Below, in pieces: positions 36,932 through 45,915 of a stretch of DNA of 64,000 nucleotides; positions within the stretch are counted from its first letter, which is position 1, and the number at the start of each line of letters is the position of its first letter. The translations under genes and the position numbers were made by a program. The notes beneath the pieces are model-generated. The model had not been told where the DNA came from and did no database searches. It saw nothing but the letters and a program-made list of their open reading frames with translations. The stretch covers positions 682,001 to 746,000 of the forward strand of contig NZ_CP046253.1 in NCBI RefSeq assembly GCF_009720145.1. The letters are read 5' to 3'. The DNA is from Sphingobium sp. CAP-1. Its GTDB lineage: Bacteria > Pseudomonadota > Alphaproteobacteria > Sphingomonadales > Sphingomonadaceae.

Positions 36932-37942
36932 ATGGCCATGGCCGATCCTTCGCGCACCCCGATGACCGACGGCCTTGGCCGCCGGATCAGCTATTTGCGC
37001 ATATCGGTGACGGATCGGTGCGACCTGCGCTGCCGCTATTGCATGTCGGAACGAATGCAGTTCCTGCCCAAAAATCAGGTGCTGACCCTGGAAGAGATCG
37101 CGCTGCTCGCCGACATGTTCGTGGCGCGTGGCATCAGCAAGATCCGCCTGACCGGCGGTGAACCGCTGGTCAGGCGCGACATCGGCGATCTGGTCCGCCG
37201 CATCGGACGCCATCTGGGCAGGGGACTGGACGAACTCACGCTCACCACCAATGGCACCCGGTTGGTCGATCATGCCGCCATGCTGGCCGATGCCGGCGTG
37301 CGGCGGATCAATGTCAGCCTCGACAGCCGCGATCCCGATCGCTTCGCCCATGTCACGCGCGGCGGGCGGATCGATCAGGTGCTGGACGGCCTCGCCGCCG
37401 CGAAGGAGGCTGGACTCGCCGTCAAGATCAACATGGTGGCGCTGCGGGGCGTCAATGACGACGAAATTCTGTCGATGCTGCGCTGGTGCGACGATCAGGG
37501 CTTCGACCTCAGTCTGATCGAAACGATGCCGCTGGGCGACACTGGCGAGGATCGCACCGACCATTATCTGCCGCTGACGCAGGTGGCCGCCCAGATCGAC
37601 GCACATCATCCGCTAACCCCGACAGCCTATCGCACCGGCGGCCCCTCCCGTTATCATGCGGTGGAGGGGATGCGCGTGAAGCTGGGGCTTATCACACCCC
37701 TTACCCGCAATTTCTGCGCCGACTGCAACCGCATCCGCATGACGTGCGAGGGCAAGATCTTCATGTGCCTGGGGCATGAGGACCATGTCGATTTCAAGGC
37801 GGCGCTGCGCGAGGGCGGCCTGCCCGCCGTTGAACCGCTGGTCGACCGGGCGCTGCGGCTCAAACCCGCCGCGCACGACTTCCGCATCGCCGCGGGGGAA
37901 AGCGCCGCGACCCGCCGCCACATGAGTGTCACCGGCGGATGA
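36932..37942 (+). CDS. moaA: GTP 3',8-cyclase MoaA
   Basis: Radical-SAM enzyme of molybdenum cofactor synthesis, converting GTP to 3',8-cyclo-GTP. The 336-residue protein has the SAM cluster motif CDLRCRYC (C30, C34, C37), the second cluster ligands C262, C265 and C279 (FCADCNRIR, KIFMC), and the conserved C-terminal GG tail (VTGG) inserted in the active site. The start could be 36932 or 36938. Its stop overlaps nadK. Confidence 0.96.
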   Translation: MAMADPSRTPMTDGLGRRISYLRISVTDRCDLRCRYCMSERMQFLPKNQVLTLEEIALLADMFVARGISKIRLTGGEPLVRRDIGDLVRRIGRHLGRGLDELTLTTNGTRLVDHAAMLADAGVRRINVSLDSRDPDRFAHVTRGGRIDQVLDGLAAAKEAGLAVKINMVALRGVNDDEILSMLRWCDDQGFDLSLIETMPLGDTGEDRTDHYLPLTQVAAQIDAHHPLTPTAYRTGGPSRYHAVEGMRVKLGLITPLTRNFCADCNRIRMTCEGKIFMCLGHEDHVDFKAALREGGLPAVEPLVDRALRLKPAAHDFRIAAGESAATRRHMSVTGG

Positions 37943-38715
37943 GCAACGAAATACGGCGCGCACTGGTCGCGTCCCCCACCCAGGCCGCACGGGCGGCGGA
38001 GGAACGGCTGCGCGCCGCCTATGATTTCGTGCCCGTCGATCAGGCCGACATGATCGTCGCCCTGGGCGGCGACGGCTTCATGCTCCAGACGCTCCATTCC
38101 ATGCTGGAAGGCCGCCGCATCCTGCCCATTTTCGGCATGAACCTCGGCACCGTCGGCTTTCTAATGAACGAATGGCGGCTGGAACGACTGGAGCAGCGGC
38201 TGGAAAAGGCCAAGAGCTTCAAGGTCAATCCGCTGCGCATGACAGTCGATACCGTCGATGGCGAACGTTTCTCGATTCCCGCGATCAACGAAGTGTCGCT
38301 GCTGCGCGAAACCCGCCAGACCGCCAAGCTGGAGGTGCAGGTGAATGGCCGCCCGGTACTGCCCGAACTGGTGTGCGACGGCGTGCTGGTCGCGACGCCG
38401 GCTGGCTCCACCGCCTATAATCTGTCCGCCCATGGCCCGATCCTGCCGCTGGGGTCCGCGCTGGTCGCGCTGACCCCGATCAGCCCGTTCCGTCCCCGCC
38501 GCTGGCGCGGCGCCATCCTGCCGGAAAACACGGCCATCCGCTTCACCGTCCTCGATCCGGTCAAGCGCCCGGTCAGCGCCGTGGCCGACCAGCGCGAAGT
38601 GCGCGATGTCGCACAGGTGGATGTCGGCATCGACCGCGCAACGCCGCTGACGCTGCTGTTCGATCCCGAACATACGCTGGACGACCGCATTGCCGCGGAA
38701 CAATTCATCGCGTAA
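37939..38715 (+). CDS. nadK: NAD kinase
   Basis: Phosphorylates NAD to NADP. The 258-residue protein shows the GGDG nucleotide loop (IVALGGDGFMLQTLH), the INEVSLLRE segment and the TPAGSTAYNLSAHGPI signature. It is on the short side of the family, as in other alphaproteobacteria. It starts at 37939 overlapping the moaA stop (ATGA). Confidence 0.96.
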   Translation: MSNEIRRALVASPTQAARAAEERLRAAYDFVPVDQADMIVALGGDGFMLQTLHSMLEGRRILPIFGMNLGTVGFLMNEWRLERLEQRLEKAKSFKVNPLRMTVDTVDGERFSIPAINEVSLLRETRQTAKLEVQVNGRPVLPELVCDGVLVATPAGSTAYNLSAHGPILPLGSALVALTPISPFRPRRWRGAILPENTAIRFTVLDPVKRPVSAVADQREVRDVAQVDVGIDRATPLTLLFDPEHTLDDRIAAEQFIA

Positions 38716-38759
38716 TTTTTCCGTCATTTGACGCTTGCCATGATCGGAAAGCCGCTGCT

Positions 38760-38869
38760 ATAGGCGCGGCCTGCCCAGCGAAAGCCGGGTCGCTCCCCGA
38801 TAGCTCAGCGGTAGAGCATTCGACTGTTAATCGAATGGCCGTAGGTTCGAATCCTACTCGGGGAGCCAC
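38760..38869. repeat. Left arm of a perfect 110-bp inverted repeat containing tRNA-Asn
   Basis: This stretch is identical, by base comparison, to the reverse complement of 39621-39730. It includes 34 bases of 5-prime flank with the probable tRNA promoter end, the whole tRNA-Asn gene and its CCA plus one base. The identity stops sharply at both ends. Confidence 0.95.
38794..38868 (+). tRNA. tRNA-Asn (GTT)
   Basis: A 75-base cloverleaf including encoded CCA: acceptor stem TCCCCGA with TCGGGGA, D-arm AGCTCAGCGGTAGAGC, anticodon loop CTGTTAA with anticodon GTT, and T-arm GTTCGAATC. Discriminator base is G. It follows nadK by about 80 bases. Confidence 0.97.
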
Positions 38870-38916
38870 ATTCTTTCAGAGTGGTTTTTGCCCTAGAATT
38901 TGATGAGATTTGCTGA

Positions 38917-39324
38917 CCCATATCCGCTGTTGCGGAGCTAGTGGGCGCATTCGGCGGGGCTGAAGGCATCAAGCGGGTGCTGAACTATGCGGCCAACCCG
39001 CTGTTCCGCCCGACCGGCGTGCCGACGCACAAGGGTTTCGCCTATCTCGACTGGGCGCCGGTCGAGCGGCTCCACATCGTCCCCAGCGTCGATCTGGCCT
39101 CCAACCGCTGGACGCTCTTTACCGCACGACCGGCATCGCAGCCGCAGCTTTATTATCGCACCGGCGCCTATGTGAATGCGGGATTGCGGATCGATTATGC
39201 GATAACCGATCATGTCGACATCGGGATCGGCGGACGCAACCTGTTCGACGATTATTACACGCTGACCGACGGCTTCCCGGAACCGGGCCGCACCCTCTTC
39301 GCCAGCATCCGCGCGCGCTATTGA
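38917..39324 (+). pseudogene. TonB-dependent receptor, C-terminal fragment
   Basis: An open frame of some 127 codons with no receptor start: it encodes NYAANPLFRPTGVPTHKG, then YLDWAPVERLHIVPSVDLAS and GAYVNAGLRIDYAITDHVDIGIGGRNLFDDYY, typical of the last beta strands of TonB-dependent receptors. A full receptor would be 650 residues or more. The plug and most of the barrel are missing, so it is a remnant stranded between the two tRNA-Asn copies. Confidence 0.8.
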
Positions 39325-39370
39325 GTGACCCTGTCCCAGATTTGCCACCGGCCAGAATGAGAGATTCGGC

Positions 39371-39406
39371 GCTTCATCGGCCGGGGTTAATCCCGGCCGA
39401 TGAAGC
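39371..39406. repeat. Perfect stem-loop at the 3-prime end of a transposase fragment
   Basis: 15-base arms (39371-39385 and 39392-39406, GCTTCATCGGCCGGG) around a six-base loop. The right side falls within the last codons of the transposase remnant on the minus strand, and may be part of an insertion-sequence end or a terminator. Confidence 0.6.
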
Positions 39407-39500
39407 AAATTCGGCAGGTGTCATGAACAGGGATGGGTGTGGCCGGGTCTCGTTGAAGTCCCTCCGCCCAGACCTCATTCGCATCGGAGGCATTTTTGCG
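39374..39500 (-). mobile_element. IS3/IS481-type transposase fragment, degenerate
   Basis: On the minus strand the frame ending at 39374 reads DFNETRPHPSLFMTPAEFAS, the characteristic end of DDE integrase-core transposases of the IS3/IS481 kind. Just upstream the frame breaks: removing one G near 39465 would join it to SDANEVW. The rest of the element is absent or unrecognisable. It marks this stretch as a site of past insertion-sequence activity. Confidence 0.7.
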
Positions 39501-39620
39501 GGAAGGGGGCCAGCGGCTATCCGGAGAATGGATCAATACGCCACCGTGACAACTCTTCAATGCAGAGAAGGTTTTCAACGCTAACGCATTGGAAATATAA
39601 ATTATTCTTTGATAATTTTA

Positions 39621-39730
39621 GTGGCTCCCCGAGTAGGATTCGAACCTACGGCCATTCGATTAACAGTCGAATGCTCTACCGCTGAGCTATCGGGGAGCGA
39701 CCCGGCTTTCGCTGGGCAGGCCGCGCCTAT
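39621..39730. repeat. Right arm of the perfect 110-bp inverted repeat
   Basis: Exact reverse complement of 38760-38869, containing the second tRNA-Asn and its upstream flank. Beyond 39730 the sequences diverge. Confidence 0.95.
39622..39696 (-). tRNA. tRNA-Asn (GTT), second identical copy in opposite orientation
   Basis: Sequence identical over 75 bases to the tRNA-Asn at 38794, with anticodon GTT and encoded CCA, read from the minus strand. Its flanking leader is also identical, so both copies may be expressed. Confidence 0.97.
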
Positions 39731-39893
39731 GCATTGACGATGCGGAAATGGCAAGGGCTTCGCGCATCCAAAACCGGAAAAATTCGGAGGCGTTGAAAGC
39801 AGAGGGCGGTTCGAACGGGACACCCCTTGGGCGCGGAAAAGCCGATCAGGCAGATTCCCCGTCAGACCCACAGGTCTTAGTTCGCCGACGCCA

Positions 39894-40427
39894 TCATTGA
39901 TCGCTGTCGCCTTGCGCTTCCCCTACCCCGGCGACGATCATTTCCAGCACGCGCGTCGCCAACATCATGTCCTGTTCGCTCAATTTGGCAAATACCGCCG
40001 ATCGGATCTCCGACAATATAGGCTGAACCTGCTCGACAACCGCCATGCCGGCCGGCGTGATCTCGATATGCCGGGATCGCTTGTCGTTCGGGTTTTCGGT
40101 CCGGCGAATCAAACCGTCGGCTTCCAATGAGTTCAACGTCCTGATCAACGGCGGCCATTGAATGGCCAGACGGGCCGACAACAGGGAGGTCGTGACCGGA
40201 GGGCGCGCAACGCTGAGGACGAACAGGGTCTGCCATCTGGACCTCGACTGCCCGGTCGCCGCCAACATGCGATTTTCGACATGCGTTCCCCACCGCCGGG
40301 CGGACAGCGACAATATCCGGGTCAGCCGGAATTCAACGTCATCCCGCGACCCTTCCGGAAAATAAGCGCGATATTGCGGCGTCGTGCTGTCGAACGGGTC
40401 GGCTGGATTCGGATTGTCAGAGGCCAT
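39894..40427 (-). CDS. MarR family transcriptional regulator
   Basis: A 177-residue protein with a winged helix-turn-helix in the middle (TTSLLSARLAIQWPPLIRTLNSLEADGLI, then RRTENPNDKRSRHIEITPAG, the MarR wing). Flanking helices form the dimer. It is divergent from the TonB receptor operon, with a 30-base palindrome between them at 40551, the likely binding site. MarR proteins usually repress a neighbouring operon and release on binding an aromatic or carboxylate ligand; here that ligand would be the operon's substrate or an intermediate. Confidence 0.9.
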   Translation of the reverse strand: MASDNPNPADPFDSTTPQYRAYFPEGSRDDVEFRLTRILSLSARRWGTHVENRMLAATGQSRSRWQTLFVLSVARPPVTTSLLSARLAIQWPPLIRTLNSLEADGLIRRTENPNDKRSRHIEITPAGMAVVEQVQPILSEIRSAVFAKLSEQDMMLATRVLEMIVAGVGEAQGDSDQ

Positions 40428-40547
40428 GTCATTCCCATCGCAACGCAGGCGCCCTGAATTTCAGCCCGCCAATCCTCCTTAGCGACGCTTGTAAACAACT
40501 GCAAAACGTCAAGTTTTCTGACGCCCGGTTTCCAGGGACGGAGGGCG

Positions 40548-40580
40548 TTGACAATTTATGTATCATGATACACAAATTGT
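40548..40580. promoter_or_regulatory. Catabolic-operon promoter with overlapping 30-bp palindromic operator
   Basis: A 30-base palindrome at 40551-40580 centred on TATCATGATA, flanked by ACAATTT and AAATTGT, with one mismatched pair. A perfect TTGACA (-35) at 40548-40553 overlaps its left end, so a bound repressor would block polymerase. The -10 cannot be assigned securely. The receptor start is 40 bases downstream of the palindrome. The MarR protein encoded divergently is the obvious candidate ligand. Confidence 0.8.
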
Positions 40581-40619
40581 CCGAGGCCGCAGCAGAAGGC
40601 CAGGAGAGGAAAATTGAAG

Positions 40620-43535
40620 ATGCGATTGAGCACGCAGTCCATGCGCACGAACGCGAGTGTCCTGGCCATCGTCGGCATTACCATGGCGACAGTGTCTCAC
40701 GCCGCCGCCGCACAGGAGGCCGGCGCATCGGTCCCCCCGCAATCCGTCGATACCCAGGCGATCGAAACCGCACCGGTCCATGTGCCCGTGACGGATATCG
40801 TCGTGACAGGCACCCGCCTGGGTTCCAATTTCAGCGCGCCAACACCCGTAACCTCGATCGGCGCGGAACGGTTGGACGCGCTGGGCATCACCAATGTCGG
40901 CGAGGCGCTGAACCAGTTGCCCAGTTTCCGCGCGTCGAGCGGTCCGGCCGCCCAGGCCAATCTGGGCGGCAATATCGGTGCGCGCCTCCTCGACCTGCGG
41001 GGGCTTGATCCGCAACGCACGCTCGTTCTTGTCGATGGCAAGCGTTTCGTGCCCAGCACGGTGCAGGGTTCGGTCGATACCAACCTTATCCCGTCATCCC
41101 TGTTGCGCACGGTGGATGTCGTGACCGGGGGGGCATCGGCGGCCTATGGGTCGGATGCCGTCGCGGGGGTCGTGAACTTTGTCCTCGACAGGAAGAAAGA
41201 GGGATTGGACGGTGAATTTTCCGCCGGGATGTCGCAACGCGGCGATGACGGCAATCTTTTCGCCAGCCTTTCGGGCGGCATGAGCCTGGGCGATCGGGTC
41301 CATGTGATCGGCGCGGTCGAATATGAAAAGCTGGAGGGACTGGGTACTTGCACCAGCCGCAGTTGGTGCGACAGCCAGACCCTGATCCTTGGCAACACGC
41401 CCGGCGCCGGCGGCCTGCCCGCCAATCTGATCGTCGGCGGGGTCAACACGTCGACCATGACGCCCGGTGGCCTGATCAACCGTTCCTATAATGCCGCAGG
41501 TCAGGCGATCGGCACGACGGCGACCGATCCCCTGCGTGGCACCAAATTCCTGGCCGACGGGACGCCCGGCCAATTCCAATATGGCACGCTGGTCGGCCCG
41601 CTTTTCATGCTGGGCGGCGAGGGTCAGGGGCGCAACGGCTTCATCTCGGCCCTGCGGCTCAAAGTGCCGCTGGAGCGCGTTTCCTCTTACGGCGCCGTGA
41701 CGGCGGAGTTGACCGACGATGTCACGCTGTCCGCCGACCTCTCCTACGGACGGGTCAAGGGGACCGTCGACGGCGCCATCTTCCGCGACTTCAACGGCAC
41801 GCTATTGGGCCGTATCAAGCGCGACAACCCCTTCATCCCCGCCGCCGTCGCATCGGCGATGGACGCCAATGGCGTCGCCTCCTTCATCCTGGGCAAGGCG
41901 GCGTTCGACCTTGGCCCCGGCCGGGCGACATCGACGACGGAAACCTATCGCGGCGTCCTGGGCCTCGAAGCCAGGCTGAGCGACACATGGACAGTGAACG
42001 GCTTTTACCAATATGGCCGCACCAATTTCACCCAGCGGGCAACGAACCTCGTCAATCTGGCGAAGCTGCTGAAGGCGGTGGACGCGGTGCAGTCCGGCGG
42101 CCAGACCCTGTGCCGCATCAATGCCGACGCGATCGCCAGCAACGACGATGCCGCCTGCGCGCCCTTCAACCCGTTCGGAGAGGGGCAATATAGTCAGGCG
42201 GCGGCAGCTTATGTCACCGGCAACGGCCGGCAACGCACTATCAACGAACAGCATGTGGCGGGCGTGGACCTGCGTGGCGAATTGTTCGACCTGCCCGCCG
42301 GGCCGGTAACGGTGGCGGTGGGTGCGGAATATCGCCGGGACACGGTGAATGGCACCGCCGATCCGATCTCGGCGGCGAATGGCTTCTATGCGCTCAACGG
42401 TTCCGCCCTGTCGGGTGGCGTGACGGTGAAGGAGATATTTGGCGAAATCGCGGTCCCGGTGCTGCGGGATTCCGCGATTGGCTATGCGCTCGACCTGAAT
42501 GGTGCGGCCCGGCGGACGCATTACAGCACGACGGGATCGGTCACGACCTGGAAAGCGGGCATCACCTACGAGCCGGTCGAGGGTATCCGGCTGCGCGGCA
42601 CGCGGTCGCGCGACATCCGCGCGCCCAACATCTTCGAGCTGTTCGGGCCGCAAACGCTCCGCTCGATCGGCCTGTCCGACCCGTTGAACGGCGGATTGCA
42701 GACCAATCCCTTTGTCATGACAGGATCGAATCCCGACCTGAACGTGGAAAAGGCGGATAGCTGGACCGGCGGCTTCGTAATCGCGCCGCGGCACGGCCTG
42801 TTTCGCAACATGCGCCTGTCGGTCGACTATTATGACATCAAGGTGGCCGACGCGATCGGCGCCCTTGGCGCGCAGACGCTGGTCAATCGGTGCGCGCAGG
42901 GCGCCACCAGTTTTTGCAGCCAGATCACGCGCGACGCCAATAACCAGATTCTCCAGGTACGCGATGTCATCCTCAATTCCAACGCGCTCAAAACCAGCGG
43001 CTACGACATCGAACTGCAATATCGTCAGCCGATCGGCCCATGGGGCGAACTGAACGCGCAACTGATCGCGAACATCACGCAAGAACTGACGACCGTCGAT
43101 TCGCTGGGCGCGGTCGATCGCGCGGGTCAGACGGGCCTGCGCACCGGGACGATCGCGGGCGTACCCGATTATGTGCTGGACGGCGTGCTGACCTGGACCA
43201 TCGGCAAGTTCCAGTTGACCGGCCATGGCCGCTATATTCCTTCGGGGATTTACTGGACGAATTTCGTCGGGCCGGATCAGGACGACTATGCCGTCACCCT
43301 GCCCAACAGCGTCGACGACAATCATGTCCCCAGCCGTTTCTACCTCGACATGACGGCGCGGCTGAACGTCGATACCGGCAATGGCCGGACCTTCCAGCTT
43401 TTCGCCACCGTGAACAATCTGCTGGATCGCGATCCGCCCGCAATGCCCGGACCGGCGGGCGGCACCAACCAGATCCTGTTCGATCCGGTGGGCCGCGCGT
43501 TCAAGGTCGGCGCCCGCTTCCATTTCGGCCAATAA
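40620..43535 (+). CDS. TonB-dependent receptor
   Basis: A 971-residue outer-membrane receptor with signal peptide (ending TVSHAAAAQ), TonB-box-like region before DIVVTGTRLGSNFSAPTPVTSI, a plug domain (VGEALNQLPSFRAS, VDVVTGGASAAYGSDAVAGVVNFVLD) and a 22-strand barrel ending in FHFGQ. ATG 40620 is better spaced from AGGAGAGGA than TTG 40614. It is the first gene of the MarR-controlled operon and is 24 bases from the MFS gene, so it probably imports the same compound across the outer membrane. Confidence 0.95.
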   Translation: MRLSTQSMRTNASVLAIVGITMATVSHAAAAQEAGASVPPQSVDTQAIETAPVHVPVTDIVVTGTRLGSNFSAPTPVTSIGAERLDALGITNVGEALNQLPSFRASSGPAAQANLGGNIGARLLDLRGLDPQRTLVLVDGKRFVPSTVQGSVDTNLIPSSLLRTVDVVTGGASAAYGSDAVAGVVNFVLDRKKEGLDGEFSAGMSQRGDDGNLFASLSGGMSLGDRVHVIGAVEYEKLEGLGTCTSRSWCDSQTLILGNTPGAGGLPANLIVGGVNTSTMTPGGLINRSYNAAGQAIGTTATDPLRGTKFLADGTPGQFQYGTLVGPLFMLGGEGQGRNGFISALRLKVPLERVSSYGAVTAELTDDVTLSADLSYGRVKGTVDGAIFRDFNGTLLGRIKRDNPFIPAAVASAMDANGVASFILGKAAFDLGPGRATSTTETYRGVLGLEARLSDTWTVNGFYQYGRTNFTQRATNLVNLAKLLKAVDAVQSGGQTLCRINADAIASNDDAACAPFNPFGEGQYSQAAAAYVTGNGRQRTINEQHVAGVDLRGELFDLPAGPVTVAVGAEYRRDTVNGTADPISAANGFYALNGSALSGGVTVKEIFGEIAVPVLRDSAIGYALDLNGAARRTHYSTTGSVTTWKAGITYEPVEGIRLRGTRSRDIRAPNIFELFGPQTLRSIGLSDPLNGGLQTNPFVMTGSNPDLNVEKADSWTGGFVIAPRHGLFRNMRLSVDYYDIKVADAIGALGAQTLVNRCAQGATSFCSQITRDANNQILQVRDVILNSNALKTSGYDIELQYRQPIGPWGELNAQLIANITQELTTVDSLGAVDRAGQTGLRTGTIAGVPDYVLDGVLTWTIGKFQLTGHGRYIPSGIYWTNFVGPDQDDYAVTLPNSVDDNHVPSRFYLDMTARLNVDTGNGRTFQLFATVNNLLDRDPPAMPGPAGGTNQILFDPVGRAFKVGARFHFGQ

Positions 43536-43559
43536 GGCGCGGGCACGAAAGGAACCGAC

Positions 43560-44978
43560 ATGACCATGAACGCAACCGATCCCCCACCCCCTGTCGTCAT
43601 TGAGGTGACGGACGTGATCGAACGTCAGGGGATCAATGCATTCGTCATCCGCCTTGTTGCGCTATCCTGGACCGTCACCTTTCTCGATGGCTTCGACATG
43701 CTCGTCATCTCGTTCGTGGCGCCCTATTTGCGCGACGGATTTGGCGCCGATGTCATTTCCCTGGGCGAATTGTTCGCCATGGGCGTGTTTGGCGCGATGC
43801 TGGGCGGAATCGCGTTCGGCTGGCTGGGCGATCGCTATGGGCGACGGCCGACCATCATCGCGTCGGTCGCCGCGTTCGGCGCCACCAGCTTGGCCATCGC
43901 GATCGCGCCCAATATGCAGGCGCTGCTCTTGCTGCGCTTCCTGAACGGCATCGCGCTGGGCGGGCTGATGCCGCTCGCCTGGGCGCTCAACATCGAATTT
44001 GTGCCACGCCGCTATCGGGCGACGGTCGTGACCGTCATCATGATGGGCTATACGCTGGGGGGCGTGGTCGCGGGACCGATGACGGTCTGGCTGGCACCCC
44101 AACATGGCTGGCAATCGGTATTTCTGGTGTCGGGCGTGGCGACGCTGCTGCTCGTCCCCCTCCTCCTCGCCCTGCTGCCGGAGTCCGCCCGCTATCTGGC
44201 GGTAAGGGGCCGATCCCCCGAAAAGATCGCACAGGCACTGAACGCGCTGGCTCCCGGCCTTGGCGCAAGGCCGCAGGATCGCTTCGTCATAACCGACGAG
44301 GCCACCGCGTCGACAGGGCAGAATTTTCGGATCACCACCCTGTTCACAGACGATCTGCGCTCGATCACCATATTGCTCTGGCTCGCCTATATCGGCAGTT
44401 CGATGGCGGTCTATTTCAAGTCGAACTGGGGACCGATCATCTTCGAGGATGTCGGTTTCACCCGGACCCAGGCGGCCATGATCATGTCGGTCAGCTCGAT
44501 CGGCGGCTCTCTCGCGGGGCTGGCGCTGATGCGCTTCACTGACCGGCTGGGGCCGATCGCCATCGCCTTCTACCCCATGCTGGCGGCCCCGCTGCTGCTG
44601 CTCATGGGCCTGGCGCCCGTCTCGTTACAGGGGCTGGCCGCTTTCTCCCTGCTCAGCATGGCGATGATCAGCGGCACGCATTTCGGAATGCACTCCATCG
44701 CCGGCATCTTCTACCCCAGCGCCATCCGCGCCAATGGCGCGGGATGGGCGACATCGGTGGCAAAGACAGGCTCGATCTTTGCGCCGTTGCTGGGCGGCTA
44801 TCTGCTGGCAATCCATATGCCGCCCCGCCTGCTGTTCGTGCTGCTGGCGGCAACACCGCTGCTTTCCGCCGTTTCGCTCGTCCTGCTCGCCCGCTTCGGC
44901 AAACGCCGCGCGGCCCTCCATTCCCCATCCACCAGAAACATCGTCCTTCCGGCGCAAGCCGTGGCGACCAAGCCCTAG
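43560..44978 (+). CDS. MFS transporter, aromatic acid:H+ symporter (AAHS) type
   Basis: A 472-residue protein with 12 predicted helices. The first helix has LDGFDMLVISFVAPYL, matching the D-G-x-D motif of AAHS carriers such as PcaK and TfdK; GWLGDRYGRRPT is the MFS loop 2-3 signature. It is expected to bring an organic acid across the inner membrane. Located between the receptor and the dioxygenase with 14-24-base gaps, so it is part of the operon. Confidence 0.92.
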   Translation: MTMNATDPPPPVVIEVTDVIERQGINAFVIRLVALSWTVTFLDGFDMLVISFVAPYLRDGFGADVISLGELFAMGVFGAMLGGIAFGWLGDRYGRRPTIIASVAAFGATSLAIAIAPNMQALLLLRFLNGIALGGLMPLAWALNIEFVPRRYRATVVTVIMMGYTLGGVVAGPMTVWLAPQHGWQSVFLVSGVATLLLVPLLLALLPESARYLAVRGRSPEKIAQALNALAPGLGARPQDRFVITDEATASTGQNFRITTLFTDDLRSITILLWLAYIGSSMAVYFKSNWGPIIFEDVGFTRTQAAMIMSVSSIGGSLAGLALMRFTDRLGPIAIAFYPMLAAPLLLLMGLAPVSLQGLAAFSLLSMAMISGTHFGMHSIAGIFYPSAIRANGAGWATSVAKTGSIFAPLLGGYLLAIHMPPRLLFVLLAATPLLSAVSLVLLARFGKRRAALHSPSTRNIVLPAQAVATKP

Positions 44979-44992
44979 ACAGGAACTAGATC

Positions 44993-45907
44993 ATGGCCTT
45001 GACTGCGACCCCCATCACCCCGCGCTTCGGCGCCGAGCTTTCCGGCATCGATGTCAGCCAGCCATTGAGCGACGCCGATTTCGCCGCGATCAAGGACGCC
45101 ATGGACCAGTGGGGCGTGTGCGTCATTCGCGGAACCGGCTTCGACAATGCCGCCCATGTCGCCTTCAGCCGCCATTTCGGCCATCTGGAAACCGCGCCGG
45201 CCGTGAAGAACCGGCCGCGCCGTCACCCGGACACGCCAGAGATTTTCGACGCCAGCAACCTGACCCCGACCGGTGAGATACTGGTCGATGAAAATATGGT
45301 GCTGCACAAAAAGGGCGACCGGCTCTGGCACACCGATTCCTCCTTCATGGACCTGCGTTCGGCCTATTCGCTGCTGCTTGCCTATGAAGTGCCCAGCGAA
45401 GGCGGCCTCACTTATTTCGCGGATATGCGATCCGCCTATGAAAACCTGCCGGCTGATATTCGGGAAAAGGTCGATACGCTTCAGGCCGACCATTCGCTCT
45501 GGTATTCCCGCCTGCTCGCCGGCTTCCCGATCACGGAGGAGGAGATTGACGGCCGTCCCAAGGCCCGCCAGCCGATGGCCATGCATCAGGCCGCGACAGG
45601 CCGCACCGCCATCTATATCGGCAGCCACGCGATGGATGTCGTCGGTCTGCCCCGCGCAGAAGGCCGGGCGCTCATCCAATATCTGATCGAATTCGCAACC
45701 CAGCCACACTATATATTCGGCGTCTCCTATGCGCCGGGCGACATCGTCATTTGGGATAATCTGACCACCATGCATCGGGGCGGCGATTTCGACATCTTCA
45801 ACGAACGGCGCGACATGCGCCGGACGACCGTGCGCGAAGGCGAGCCGCCCGAACAGGCCGATGATCCGTTCACGGCCTATTTCTCCGCCTCGGCACCGCA
45901 GAACTGA
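44993..45907 (+). CDS. TauD/TfdA family alpha-ketoglutarate-dependent dioxygenase
   Basis: A 304-residue Fe(II)/2-oxoglutarate oxygenase. Iron ligands H113 and D115 lie in LWHTDSSFMD and H261 in TTMHRGGDFD, with R276/R277 in ERRDMRRTTV for 2-oxoglutarate. The WHTDSSF and IWDN-xxx-HRG segments closely resemble TfdA, which cleaves the ether bond of 2,4-D releasing glyoxylate, and related phenoxypropionate oxygenases. The exact substrate cannot be read from sequence. Its gene is 14 bases after the MFS gene and 8 before a 2-hydroxyacid dehydrogenase. Confidence 0.92.
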   Translation: MALTATPITPRFGAELSGIDVSQPLSDADFAAIKDAMDQWGVCVIRGTGFDNAAHVAFSRHFGHLETAPAVKNRPRRHPDTPEIFDASNLTPTGEILVDENMVLHKKGDRLWHTDSSFMDLRSAYSLLLAYEVPSEGGLTYFADMRSAYENLPADIREKVDTLQADHSLWYSRLLAGFPITEEEIDGRPKARQPMAMHQAATGRTAIYIGSHAMDVVGLPRAEGRALIQYLIEFATQPHYIFGVSYAPGDIVIWDNLTTMHRGGDFDIFNERRDMRRTTVREGEPPEQADDPFTAYFSASAPQN

Positions 45908-45915
45908 GCGCTGCG

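Noticed and set aside
38941..39324. A complete small outer-membrane protein
   Set aside because: It lacks a signal peptide and corresponds only to the last strands of a TonB-dependent receptor.
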